A DNA stretch of 46,699 nt from Hondaea fermentalgiana (Eukaryota > Sar > Bigyra > Thraustochytrida > Thraustochytriidae): assembly GCA_014084085.1 (NCBI GenBank), contig NPFB01000113.1, positions 1-46,699 on the forward strand, in the 5' to 3' direction. The position numbers and the translations under genes were made by a program. This document shows, in pieces, positions 36,739-45,309 of the stretch. The notes beneath the pieces are model-generated. The model was not told the DNA's origin, did no database searches, and saw nothing but the letters and a program-made list of their open reading frames with translations. Position 1 is the first letter of the stretch; the number at the start of each line of letters is the position of its first letter.

Positions 36739-38505
36739 ATGGCGTCAGCCGCTGTGGCCAAGGCCGCACAGGCCGCCCAAGCCACAGCGACGACTAGCTG
36801 GCGCGTCAAGGTAGGAATTGAGATCCACGCACGCGTGTTGGCGCGCAGCAAGCTGTTCTCTGGCGCCTCCACCAGCTTTGCGCACGATCTGGCCAATCCA
36901 AATGAACAGGTCGCGCTCTTCGACGCTGGGCTCCCCGGGACGCTCCCACGCGTCAATGCAGCGTGCGTGGACCAGGCCATCCGCACCGGTATTGCGCTCA
37001 GGGGCACGGTGCACCCGACCTCGATCTTCGAGCGCAAGCACTACTTTTATGGAGACTCTCCCCTCGGCTTTCAGATCACGCAACAAAGACATCCCATCGT
37101 CTCGGGTGGCGCCCTGCACGTCGTTCTCAAGGACAACTCCAAAGAGGAGGAGGCTGCGCGTGCGAACAAGCGCAAGATGGAAGAGAAGCAGCGAAAAAAG
37201 AATGAAAAGAAGGCGAAGAAGAAAAAGAATGCCAAGGCTGCACAGCAAGCGGAGAAGGAGGACGCCGCAGCCACGCAGGCTTCGGTCGATGCCGACGATG
37301 GCAATGCGGCCGACAACACCACTGCGAGCATTGAATACAGGTCTCTTCCTCAGTGTACAGTGCGAATCACCCGTATTCAGCTCGAACAGGACACAGGTCG
37401 AATGCTACCTACGTTGGACGGCCAAAAGCAGCTTTTGGATCTCAATCGCGCGGGAACCGGCGTCATGGAAATCGTCACCGAACCGGACATGGAGTCGCCC
37501 CAGGAGGCCGCAGAGTTCGTGCAAACCATGCAGACGCTCTTGCGCACGGTAGGAACGTGCGACGGAAACATGGAAGACGGCTCACTCCGTGCCGATGTCA
37601 ATGTCTCGGTGCACGCTCCTGGCATCAATTCGCATCGCGTCGAGGTGAAGAACCTGAACTCGATCCGCGCTGTGTCTCGTGCTGTCGAAGTGGAGGCTCT
37701 CCGTCTCGTGACAGAGTATCGAGATGTCGAACCTGATGATCTTCCGACCATGGCGCGACCTGCGGAAACACGGGCTTTCGACGCCTTGGAAGGCGTCTCT
37801 CGCGTCCTGCGGTCCAAAGAGGGCGCTGCGGACTACAGATTCTTCCCAGATCCAGACCTCCCGCCACTCGTCATTGCGGAGGAACGCATCTCAAACCTTG
37901 CCTTGACGATGCCCCCCCTCCCTGAAGAGATCCTCGCCCGTTTGCAGGGCCCCGAGTTGGCGTTGTCGCAAGATGACGCCCTTGTTCTCTTTCACGAGCC
38001 CGGTGGCGTCGCATACTTTGACCAGGTGTGCGTGGAACTGAACAAAATTCCAGAGGTCTCCAAGGACGGGCCAAGTCAGGCGGCCAATTGGATCTGCAGC
38101 GTCTTGCTCGGTCTCGGCGAAATGTCTCTTCGTGAAACGCTTCATCCTGCCTTCGTCGCGGGTGTTGTGGATATGGTCGCCAAGGAGGAAATATCGCGAC
38201 TCACGGCCAAAAAACTCCTTAGCGAGTCTGTTGGCGATCTCGCGGCAGTTGACCCACGGCCCATCGTCGAAGCCAATGCATGGTTTCAGATCAATGACGA
38301 CGCCGTGCTTCGCGAACTTGCAGCGTCGGTCCTGGGGCAACTTGCTGCTACGCCCAAGGGTCGCAAGCTCATTAGCGATTTCCACGGGGGCAAGGATGCG
38401 CTCAAAGGAAGCTTCATTGGCCAGGTTATGCGCGCGAGTGGTCAGCGCGCCAATCCACGCCTCCTCGAGCCCATTGTCCTCGACGAATTACGTCGATTCC
38501 AATGA
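36739..38505 (+). CDS. GATB: GatB, organellar aspartyl/glutamyl-tRNA(Gln) amidotransferase subunit B
   Basis: 588 residues from the first ATG (36739). The frame opens earlier at a GTG, which I reject. GatB is the kinase and tRNA-binding subunit of the GatCAB complex, which turns Glu-tRNA(Gln) into Gln-tRNA(Gln) in mitochondria or plastids. Signatures: VGIEIHARVL, FDAGLPGTLPRVN, FERKHYFYGDSPLGFQITQ, IRLEQDTG-like ITRIQLEQDTGR, LNRAGTGVMEIVTEPDMESPQEA, GNMEDGSLRADVNVSVH and HRVEVKNLNSIRAV, then a C-terminal YqeY-like helical tail (about 430-588). The N-terminus (MASAAVAKAAQAAQATATTSWRVK) is Ala-rich without acids and suits mitochondrial import. A Lys/Glu-rich insertion of about 65 residues (nt about 37129-37330) interrupts the catalytic domain. 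Confidence 0.96.
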   Translation: MASAAVAKAAQAAQATATTSWRVKVGIEIHARVLARSKLFSGASTSFAHDLANPNEQVALFDAGLPGTLPRVNAACVDQAIRTGIALRGTVHPTSIFERKHYFYGDSPLGFQITQQRHPIVSGGALHVVLKDNSKEEEAARANKRKMEEKQRKKNEKKAKKKKNAKAAQQAEKEDAAATQASVDADDGNAADNTTASIEYRSLPQCTVRITRIQLEQDTGRMLPTLDGQKQLLDLNRAGTGVMEIVTEPDMESPQEAAEFVQTMQTLLRTVGTCDGNMEDGSLRADVNVSVHAPGINSHRVEVKNLNSIRAVSRAVEVEALRLVTEYRDVEPDDLPTMARPAETRAFDALEGVSRVLRSKEGAADYRFFPDPDLPPLVIAEERISNLALTMPPLPEEILARLQGPELALSQDDALVLFHEPGGVAYFDQVCVELNKIPEVSKDGPSQAANWICSVLLGLGEMSLRETLHPAFVAGVVDMVAKEEISRLTAKKLLSESVGDLAAVDPRPIVEANAWFQINDDAVLRELAASVLGQLAATPKGRKLISDFHGGKDALKGSFIGQVMRASGQRANPRLLEPIVLDELRRFQ

Positions 38506-38714
38506 TGACAAAAGATCCGTTTTGTTTTTTCACTAGTGGTTCGAATTTTTTTTATACAAACTGTCTTGCCTCTTTCTTCGTTTCGAGTCTTTCGCCCAAC
38601 AGAAAAAAAAAAAAAGGAAGGGACCAAGGCCTTTTATTTAACATCATCCCAGCATCTATTGTGCTTGATATTTGTGCTGTGCAGCACCGCCGCAATGACG
38701 CTACACATATCATA
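38506..38714. other. short intergenic region
   Basis: Separates GatB from the next same-strand gene by 209 bp. It contains a T-run (about 38545-38553) and an A13 tract (about 38602-38614). A GGTTCGAA sequence before the T-run resembles a tRNA B box, but no tRNA fold surrounds it. Confidence 0.55.
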
Positions 38715-39974
38715 ATGGCTGACATTGCCGAAAACGCGGAGACGGTCGACGCGGAAGACACGATGGAGAAGGGCGAGGACCTCGAGACAGTTGACGGCCA
38801 AGCAGATGCGGATGGCACGCTTGCTTCGAAAGCAAGCGAAATCCAGGATGAAGGCGAGCTTGCAAATGAAGACGCGAACAACCAGTCTTCCGCTCCGCAA
38901 GAACCTTCTCTTGATGTCACAGAAGAAGCAGCGCAATCAGATCAAGAAAGTGCTCTCAATAACGAGGAGACGTCAAATGATGCTGTTGGAAGCAAGAATT
39001 TGACGCAGGCCCTGCAAGAAGCTAATGAAGAAAACGGTATGGCAACGAACAATGAAGAAGGAAAAGAAGAAATGCCTTCCACGCCGGTAGACACTGCGGT
39101 CGAGGCTGCAGCCGTAGCTCACGACGAACCCGAGAGCGACCAGGACTCGAAGTCATCGTCAAATCTGCACGTCGCGACGTCACCTGCCATTCCAACTCCA
39201 AATGCAAGGTCTCCACGAAAACTCAAGCTGAAAAAGCCTGCAAGCTACGAGACGCCGCCGCCGCCAACAGAACTCGCCTCTCCAATGTCGCCATCTGCTC
39301 ATGCCAAAGTCCGCAGCGTCTCATGCGAGATGCTGGCCTCTGCTTCATTTGCAAAGACGGTATTCCAAAAGTACTTGTGGGTTTATCATGGTGTAGGCCG
39401 GACCGCAGGGCTACCATCACGGGTCCTCCTTGTCACCGGACAGCGCAAGGACCCTATCGAGCGTCAGAGCATCGCATCTGCCGTTCTACATACAGCCTTG
39501 CACTCAGGCGCAATTGTTGTCGAGAATGGCGGTGAGGCGTCTCTTTTCCATGGAATCACCGGTTTCCCGAAAACGTTACCAGACATGATCGGTCTGCTGT
39601 GCGCTGGTGCCGCTGAGGCAGCCTTGCGGCCAGCCCTTGCATGCGCGGCACACCGTGCAACGTTTTGCATTGAGTCATGTGCGTCGGTCGACGAGGAAGA
39701 CTTTGCACAAGCTCAATGCAATTTCGCTCACCAACTCGCCGGTGGGAACAAGATTGTTGTTTTGGACGTTGGCACAGACTTGTCACACGGCGCGGCATCT
39801 ACAGCAAAGGCTGCACATCGACAAGGTTGGCCAATCGTTGCGCTTGCGGACGGGTGCCATCCTGGCGAAAGAACACGCGGAGTCAAGTGGGCATCTTTCG
39901 CGCACAACGCGTACTGCCACGAAGCCGAACTTTCTTCGTTTATTCATCTTCATCTCACCGTGGATCTATTCTGA
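38715..39974 (+). CDS. unknown protein, acidic N-terminus plus alpha/beta C-terminal domain
   Basis: 419 residues from ATG 38715 (MADIAENAETVDAED). An earlier in-frame ATG (38502) overlaps the GatB stop and would add a hydrophobic, low-quality stretch, so I reject it. Residues 1-200 are Glu/Asp/Asn/Ser-rich and probably disordered. From about 205 there is a compact domain: LWVYHGVGRTAGLPSRVLLV, then VTGQRKDPIERQSIASAV, a GAIVVENGGEASLFHGI strand-turn, DMIGLLCAGAAEA, and WPIVALADGCHPGERTRGV near the end. Alternating hydrophobic strands and helices with Gly turns suggest a Rossmann-like or SLOG-like nucleotide-binding fold, but I cannot match a family. The C-terminus ends in HLHLTVDLF. Confidence 0.78.
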   Translation: MADIAENAETVDAEDTMEKGEDLETVDGQADADGTLASKASEIQDEGELANEDANNQSSAPQEPSLDVTEEAAQSDQESALNNEETSNDAVGSKNLTQALQEANEENGMATNNEEGKEEMPSTPVDTAVEAAAVAHDEPESDQDSKSSSNLHVATSPAIPTPNARSPRKLKLKKPASYETPPPPTELASPMSPSAHAKVRSVSCEMLASASFAKTVFQKYLWVYHGVGRTAGLPSRVLLVTGQRKDPIERQSIASAVLHTALHSGAIVVENGGEASLFHGITGFPKTLPDMIGLLCAGAAEAALRPALACAAHRATFCIESCASVDEEDFAQAQCNFAHQLAGGNKIVVLDVGTDLSHGAASTAKAAHRQGWPIVALADGCHPGERTRGVKWASFAHNAYCHEAELSSFIHLHLTVDLF

Positions 39975-40716
39975 GCTTTTATCTTCTCGTGATCGACAAT
40001 TTTGGGTGAGGCCGTCTCAGAGCTCCTTGCAAATGGCGCTTGTTCTTGTTGAAATGGCTTTCATCATTGTAATAGCGAGAAATGGAGAGGGAAAAGTCTT
40101 CATGAAAGGCTGGTACAAGTGCGAGGCCCGCAAGCTGCATCGCTCTGAGTGTAAAATATGATCAAGCTCAACATTGCACTCTTTCTCGTCTTTTATAAAA
40201 AGTTGATGATATTCTCAAACTTCGAGCTACGGATCTATCGCAAGATGTGCGTCGTGAGCCGAACGTTGTTGTTCTGGACACTCTCGCCTGTTGCAAGAAT
40301 GAAGATGGGCAGGATAGCTTTTTGCCTGAATAATAGTCTTCCTGCAGGCTCGCACGAGCGAGAAAAGAGTGGACCTTTAACAGAGTGAGATTCTTAGCGA
40401 CGACGTGAAAATGCAGGGACGGCAAGTATCCAAGAAAAAAATGTATTACGGGAAAAGAAAAGCAGCGCTTCATGGTCGTCTAGGTAGCGCACTTGAGTTG
40501 CTCTTGCGCAAGGTCAAATTGATTGAACCTGGTCAGATTTCTGATTACTTATTACACGCCAATGGTTTCCAAAGTCTTTCGAAGAAGAAGAAGATAGGTG
40601 CTCGGACGAGCTTTAGCGGCGCAGAAAATTCTCTAAAGAGTAGTTGACCAACCAAGGCGGAGGGAGGGTCACGTCATCAGTCCTTTGCGCTTCTTGTTTG
40701 TGTTTTCTGTTCCAGT
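39975..40716. other. 740-bp AT-richer convergent intergenic region
   Basis: 3' flanks of the 38715 gene and the coiled-coil gene. TGTAAA lies at about 40150. An ATG at 40411 opens a 78-residue Lys-rich frame with no recognisable motif; I do not call it a gene. Nothing else is seen. Confidence 0.5.
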
Positions 40717-41571
40717 TCACTCCTCGAGGCCGAGCTTGGCCTTGAGTGCCATTGTCCGCTGCTCCCGCATCTCCTTTTCGAACTGCATACGCTTTTGCCG
40801 CCGAAATTCTTGCTGCATGTGCTTGCGCTGCTTTTCGGCACGCATTGCTGCCATGAGGTCTTGTTTGCGATTCAGGTTGGTCTTTTCAACCTCGATAAGA
40901 GCCTTGAGTCGGCGCTCTTCCTCCATGATGAGACGCTTTTCCGCGCGCAAGGCGTCAAGATCGGACGCCTCTTGCAATGCTTTGATGATGATGTCGTTCT
41001 TGATCTTGGCCCTTCGTCTATCGGCTCGCGCATCCCGCCGCGCAGCCTCTTGCAGTCTAGCGCGATTTTCTTCTTCAATTCGCTCGTTCTCGGCCATGAG
41101 ATTGACGAGAAATGGAGATTTTTCAAGCTTGGCCTTCCAGGTGACCTCTTTCTTGATACGCTGACGCTGCAGCTTTGCCCTCTGGTTCGCGCGGGTCTCG
41201 AGCAGCTCTCGCTTCACGGCCTCGCGTTCCAGAAACCTTTGCTCCATAAGGCGCTGTGATCGGGAAAGCAATCTGCGCCGCGTCTCGGCGTCTGGATCAT
41301 ACTCTTCGTCTTCATGTGCATCTTGGTCTTGAAGCACGCCTTGCAGCTCGCCATCGAGAGCGTCAAGGGCACCCTGGTCGTGCCTTGAGCCTGTTGCCGC
41401 ACCCCGCTTCTTCTTCTTCTTTCGTCTGACATTGCGCTTCTTCTTCGTCTTGCCGTCCTGAGCACTCATTTCGCTTTTTTCTTCATCGCCAGCATCGCTG
41501 TACTTGGACTCTTCCACGACGTCCTCATTAGCCTCGAAATCTGCTTGCGAGAACTCATCGGTGTCCACCAT
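40717..41571 (-). CDS. coiled-coil protein with basic nuclear-localisation-like patch
   Basis: 284 residues, ATG 41571. An acidic N-terminus (1-40) is followed by a strongly basic patch (KTKKKRNVRRKKKKKRG, about 43-60), an acidic stretch, then continuous charged helix from about 95 to the end, rich in Arg, Glu, Lys, Gln and Ala with heptad-like spacing (for example SPFLVNLMAENERIEEENRA). No catalytic motif. The family is unrecognised. It is divergent from the CFAP73-like gene, 512 bp apart; a shared ciliary role is possible, but the basic patch also fits a nuclear or nucleolar protein. Confidence 0.75.
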   Translation of the reverse strand: MVDTDEFSQADFEANEDVVEESKYSDAGDEEKSEMSAQDGKTKKKRNVRRKKKKKRGAATGSRHDQGALDALDGELQGVLQDQDAHEDEEYDPDAETRRRLLSRSQRLMEQRFLEREAVKRELLETRANQRAKLQRQRIKKEVTWKAKLEKSPFLVNLMAENERIEEENRARLQEAARRDARADRRRAKIKNDIIIKALQEASDLDALRAEKRLIMEEERRLKALIEVEKTNLNRKQDLMAAMRAEKQRKHMQQEFRRQKRMQFEKEMREQRTMALKAKLGLEE

Positions 41572-42083
41572 CTCGGGAGGCCTTCAAAGGCTCTTGCTTT
41601 GGTTCTGTGCGCACCGCGCCCCACCTACGACGTTCCGGCCTCTAGCCGTGCGTCGATGTCGGCCTCGGAGCTTACTCGCGCCACCCTCGCACGCCGGTGC
41701 GTGCGCGGGATTTCGTCTGTCGTGAGATTTGCGCTGCGCGGCTTCCGCGCACACGCCATGACGAATCCTACTAATTGTAGACACTGTCTTCTTCCCCACC
41801 GCCCGCCCGCCCTAGTTGAGGCGATGGAAAGAGACGTTCTCATGAGAACGCTCAACGGATCGATCAACGTGAAGGAGCAAGAGGGCAAAGCAAGACAGCA
41901 GCGAGAAAGAAACTCGAAGCGGCGGAGCAGGTCGAAGGCGCGTGCGTCGCGAGCAAAGCGAGTGCTGGGGCGCCGCGCCGCGAGCGTGGCTAGCAGCCAC
42001 TCCCGTTCTCCGGGTCATCTTTCGCGGGCAAGGTCGTCACGGATCAAAGAAAGAAGGGGGAGAGGGCGCGCCATCGCGGGACC
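41572..42083. promoter_or_regulatory. divergent promoter region of coiled-coil and CFAP73-like genes
   Basis: 512 bp between outward-facing starts. It includes the 16-bp palindrome at 41835-41850 and a possible overlapping ORF at 41656-42135. Promoter function is inferred from gene orientation alone. Confidence 0.45.
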
Positions 42084-42135
42084 ATGCGCAAGCACGACGA
42101 GGCCGCCGCAGCAGCGGCAACTACAGCACAGATGA
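41656..42135 (+). CDS. possible upstream ORF overlapping the CFAP73-like start (159 aa)
   Basis: ATG 41656 opens a frame whose first 35 residues look like a mitochondrial presequence (RATLARRCVRGISSVVRFAL, no acids after residue 5). It continues through a CRHC segment and becomes Arg/Ser-rich. It overlaps the first 52 bp of the CFAP73-like CDS in another frame. It could be a small gene, an upstream ORF on the same mRNA, or GC-driven chance. No family recognised. Confidence 0.25.
   Translation: MSASELTRATLARRCVRGISSVVRFALRGFRAHAMTNPTNCRHCLLPHRPPALVEAMERDVLMRTLNGSINVKEQEGKARQQRERNSKRRSRSKARASRAKRVLGRRAASVASSHSRSPGHLSRARSSRIKERRGRGRAIAGPCASTTRPPQQRQLQHR
41835..41850. promoter_or_regulatory. 16-bp perfect palindrome CGTTCTCATGAGAACG
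   Basis: Perfect two-fold symmetry in the divergent interval, about 235 bp before the CFAP73-like ATG. Long perfect palindromes often mark dimeric transcription-factor sites; that role is inferred. Confidence 0.4.
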
Positions 42136-43184
42136 AGGCGACGGCTCAAGTGCCGCAGGCCTTGGTACTCGAGCACGTGTCGCCCGCAACGCGACTGCTG
42201 GAGAAGCGGCGCCAAATGTTTGAGGTGCAAGAGGCCCTCGATGCCCAAAAGGAGGAATTTGCGCGACGGGAGGAGGCCTTCCACCGACGCGAAGAGGGTC
42301 TTCGTAAAAAGGATCTCGAGCTCCAGGAAAGCTTGATTAAGTTCAACAAGTTTTTACAAGAGAATGAGTCAAAGCGGAACCGCGCGGACAAGCGAACACA
42401 GGAAGAGACCAAGCAACGCAAGAGCAAAGAGGGCGACATTCGCAAGCTTGAGAAGCAGCTCGACGCGATGCGCAAAGAGCGCGCAGAGCTGGATAAGGTC
42501 GTCGACCGGAACATCAAGTATCAGCGATATCTGGAAACCGTGCAGGAGACAATGCCCGAGGACTATCCGGAAGTTGGCGACTTGCTCAATCGCTACCAGA
42601 CACTGAAAGACGCAAATGGTGATCTCAAGGAGCGTCTTCAGACATACGAGGATTCGAACGAAGTCAAGCGGGCGGAATACGTGCACTATACCAAAGAGCA
42701 GACGAACGAGATTCTCAATTTCAACAACGAGATTGCGAGCATGCAGAAACAGCTTGAGCAGTCCGAGTCTGAAGCAATGCGCATGCAAAACGAGGTGGAT
42801 GGGCAGATTCGCAGCATTTCCGATCGAACACTTGAGATTGGTCAGGCGCTCATGGTTGTTGAAAACCTTCTTCAGCGGTGTACCTCGAAACCGCATGGCA
42901 ACTTTCTCAAGCACTTTCAGGCGTCTGAAGAGCACCAGCAGAGCCAGCAGTCGAGCCAACAGCAAAGCCAGCAGTCGCCAAGCGAAAGCAGCGACTTGAT
43001 GCGAGACGGTGAATCCAAGGAGGACAGCCTGCACGAGGGTTCGAGCGCGTCCAGAACACGCGGGCGTGGGCCCGATGAGCTTACGCGCAAGGGTCTTGCG
43101 GCCATGAGTCAGCTCGACGTCATTGCTGCCTATATTGTCGACTTTGAGAGTATTGTGGCCGAAGCTCCATCACATGTAAACTAA
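42084..43184 (+). CDS. CCDC42/CFAP73-type coiled-coil axonemal protein (DUF4200)
   Basis: 366 residues from ATG 42084. After an Ala-rich start, residues about 31-150 show the family's conserved coiled coil: SPATRLLEKRRQMFEVQEAL, KEEFARREEAFHRREEGL, KKDLELQESLIKFNKFLQEN and ESKRNRADKRTQEE. A central EDYPEVGDLLNRYQTLKDAN and more coiled coil to about 285 follow, then a Gln/Ser-rich stretch (QQSSQQQSQQS) and a C-terminal helix. Relatives include animal CCDC42 and CFAP73 (the Chlamydomonas MIA2 relative), which act in the MIA complex that controls inner dynein arms, and in sperm head-tail coupling. Its presence implies the organism builds a motile flagellum at some stage. I cannot choose between the CCDC42 and CFAP73 branches. 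Confidence 0.88.
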   Translation: MRKHDEAAAAAATTAQMKATAQVPQALVLEHVSPATRLLEKRRQMFEVQEALDAQKEEFARREEAFHRREEGLRKKDLELQESLIKFNKFLQENESKRNRADKRTQEETKQRKSKEGDIRKLEKQLDAMRKERAELDKVVDRNIKYQRYLETVQETMPEDYPEVGDLLNRYQTLKDANGDLKERLQTYEDSNEVKRAEYVHYTKEQTNEILNFNNEIASMQKQLEQSESEAMRMQNEVDGQIRSISDRTLEIGQALMVVENLLQRCTSKPHGNFLKHFQASEEHQQSQQSSQQQSQQSPSESSDLMRDGESKEDSLHEGSSASRTRGRGPDELTRKGLAAMSQLDVIAAYIVDFESIVAEAPSHVN

Positions 43185-43653
43185 GTTACAAGCAGCAAAG
43201 TATGAATTATCTTTGCTTTCATCCACGTCAGACTGACTTGCTTCATCTCTTTCTCTTTCTTTTTTGGGGGGGAGAGGGGGGGCGATGAGCGAATGAATGC
43301 CTGAGCGCGGCATCTCGCCGCACGACGCTGAGCGATATTCTTGGGAACGATTACATTGTTCTCTTCTCTTCTTTTAAACATGTGTTTACAAACTACGAAA
43401 AGACGTCCGCTCGGCTGCAAAAGAATGGATGTCACAGTGTGCACAATCTTAGTCTCATTGCTACAATCGTGCTCCTTTGATTTGTCGCTGACGGCCAAAT
43501 TGTTCATGCAACTGTCTGACTTGCGGGAGAAAGATCCCATCACGTTCTAGATTGCGATGATCCTTCATCGAGAACAGAGGAGTGCAACTGTAGTGCTGCT
43601 GGCCTGTTTGTCTGACTGTTTTTGTTCGTCTCACTGCCTGCCTGCCAGTGTCT
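43185..43653. other. convergent intergenic region
   Basis: 3' flanks of the CFAP73-like gene and the Ser/Pro-rich gene. It contains a T-run followed by G-runs (about 43258-43283). No gene seen. Confidence 0.55.
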
Positions 43654-45309
43654 TCATGACCAAGGCGAGTCCAGGAAATGATGGCGTGGATAACGAGGTC
43701 TCGCTGGCGTTTGCCGTAATTGACGGCCGAGGCAAGACTCGACACTCGAGACAATAGCTGCCGCTCTCTCCCCCACCGGAGTGCTCCACTGCAAAGGCGT
43801 CTCAGGGCTAGTGGGTCGTCGGTGGCTCGCTCCGAGCTGCGGTGGCGAAAATGGCGATTGTGGCGAAGTGGCTGATGGAGGCGAAAGGCATGAATCTTGT
43901 GAGCTCGTCATGGAATAAAAGTTGGACGCCGAAGGCGAATGTGCGGGAGCTGGTGAAGACGAGCCGACCTCTGTTGGTTTCAACGACGTCGATGACGACG
44001 ACGACGACGAGGACGAGGGAGCTGATGCGGGAATCGGGGAAGCGTCCATCATTCGGAAAGTCGCGGGGGAAGGCATTGTATAGGGTGAGCTGGAGTTCCC
44101 TCGGACCGCTGATCTTGTCTTCGTTTGCGAAAGTGGCGTTGGCCATGACGACAAATCTGCGGCAAGAGCTCGTGAATAAAGGTCTGCCATGCAAAGGCGA
44201 TCCGTCTGGGTGGGCGTCTCCGGAGACAATAGAGACCCAGGCGTGTGCGGCTGCACAGCTTTCCCAGTGGCGCGAAGCGTGCGACGCACCTTGCGCCCGG
44301 AAGGCGGTAAAGTGCCGTCGACAAAGGGCGTTCGAAGATGCTCGATAGGTAGCTTGGACTCCAAAGCTAGGGCGTTTGGATCGCGCAGCAGGCCTGGGGG
44401 ATTGATGCATTTCACAGGTGTGCAACGATCGAAAACCTCGGCGTTAAGCACTGCCATAGTGTCAATGCTGAGGTTAAGGTCCCCGTTGTCTTTGAGCGCC
44501 TCTTCGAAGGTGTCTTCGTCGGCCACTTCGCGGAAAGCTTCGTCCCAGGGCGGAAAATGCTCTTTGGCGGAACTGAAGAACGGGTTCATGACTGTGAGAG
44601 CAGGCTTCACGCGAGCCGGACTTTCTTCGATGCACACGTGAGGCAATGGCGGTGGCGGCGGTGGCAGGGGGTGTGAGGCTTGGGGCGCTGCAGATTTTCT
44701 TTTAGCACAGGCAAACGGGTCATTCAAAGGACTGCAATCTTGGTCCTGCTCGTCGTCGTGGTCGTTTAAAGAAAGCATGTTCAATTGCTCGAGGAATACC
44801 TCGGAGTCTGAATCATATGCAGACGCGTGTTCGATGCTCACGTCGAGAGCGGAAATGTCGTCGACGTCATCATCTACAGCATTTGTGACTTCCCACGAGT
44901 CAGCGCCATCCAATCGGCTGATTTCGAAGGTGTCACTATTTTGCGCCAACGGCGCTTGGACTTGGTCCTGGTCCTGTTGAGTGCTCGTCGTCTCCCGGGC
45001 AAAGGGTCCAAGTTCGCCGTTGTCATCGCCTTCTTGCTCTACCTCGAAGGAGACCTCGGTGGCCCATACGGGTGATGGTATCATCCCATCACCGCGACTT
45101 GCGCCGTCGTCTATGTCCCCGCCGTGGAGGCCGTCCATCGACGATGCTCGCCTGCGTGGGACGAGGTCTGAGCTCGTGCATGAGCCAAAAAAGAGGGGTC
45201 GTGGCATGGCGGTTTTCCCTCGTTGACCCGTGCAAGGGTCGCAAGTTTCTTTGCTTCCCTTTTTCTGGGGAGAGATGGGCCGAGGTTGCAGCGAAAATTG
45301 CTCGTACAT
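43654..45309 (-). CDS. Ser/Pro-rich, probably disordered protein of unknown function
   Basis: 551 residues from the most upstream ATG (45309). A second ATG (45207) has a better context (ACCGCCATGC) and starts MPRPLFFGSC, so it may be the real one, giving 517 residues. Long stretches are Ser, Pro, Asp and Glu rich, including a PPPPPPLP run (about 217-224) that could bind SH3, WW or EVH1 domains. Clusters of Ser/Thr-Pro (HTPGSLLSPETPTQT, about 365-380) resemble proline-directed kinase targets. Short conserved-looking islands are FSSAKEHFPPWDEAFREVAD (about 255) and the C-terminal VESCLGRQLRQTP. A basic RRRASSMD near the start suits a basophilic kinase site. I recognise no family. Confidence 0.7.
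   Translation of the reverse strand: MYEQFSLQPRPISPQKKGSKETCDPCTGQRGKTAMPRPLFFGSCTSSDLVPRRRASSMDGLHGGDIDDGASRGDGMIPSPVWATEVSFEVEQEGDDNGELGPFARETTSTQQDQDQVQAPLAQNSDTFEISRLDGADSWEVTNAVDDDVDDISALDVSIEHASAYDSDSEVFLEQLNMLSLNDHDDEQDQDCSPLNDPFACAKRKSAAPQASHPLPPPPPPLPHVCIEESPARVKPALTVMNPFFSSAKEHFPPWDEAFREVADEDTFEEALKDNGDLNLSIDTMAVLNAEVFDRCTPVKCINPPGLLRDPNALALESKLPIEHLRTPFVDGTLPPSGRKVRRTLRATGKAVQPHTPGSLLSPETPTQTDRLCMADLYSRALAADLSSWPTPLSQTKTRSAVRGNSSSPYTMPSPATFRMMDASPIPASAPSSSSSSSSSTSLKPTEVGSSSPAPAHSPSASNFYSMTSSQDSCLSPPSATSPQSPFSPPQLGASHRRPTSPETPLQWSTPVGERAAAIVSSVESCLGRQLRQTPARPRYPRHHFLDSPWS

Noticed and set aside
38536..38553. GGTTCGAA followed by a T-run, resembling a tRNA B box and Pol III terminator
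   Set aside because: No T-arm pairing, A box or acceptor stem could be found around it.
40411..40647. 78-codon Lys-rich frame between two convergent genes
   Set aside because: It has no motif, weak composition, and lies in an AT-rich 3' flank; nothing supports it beyond being open.
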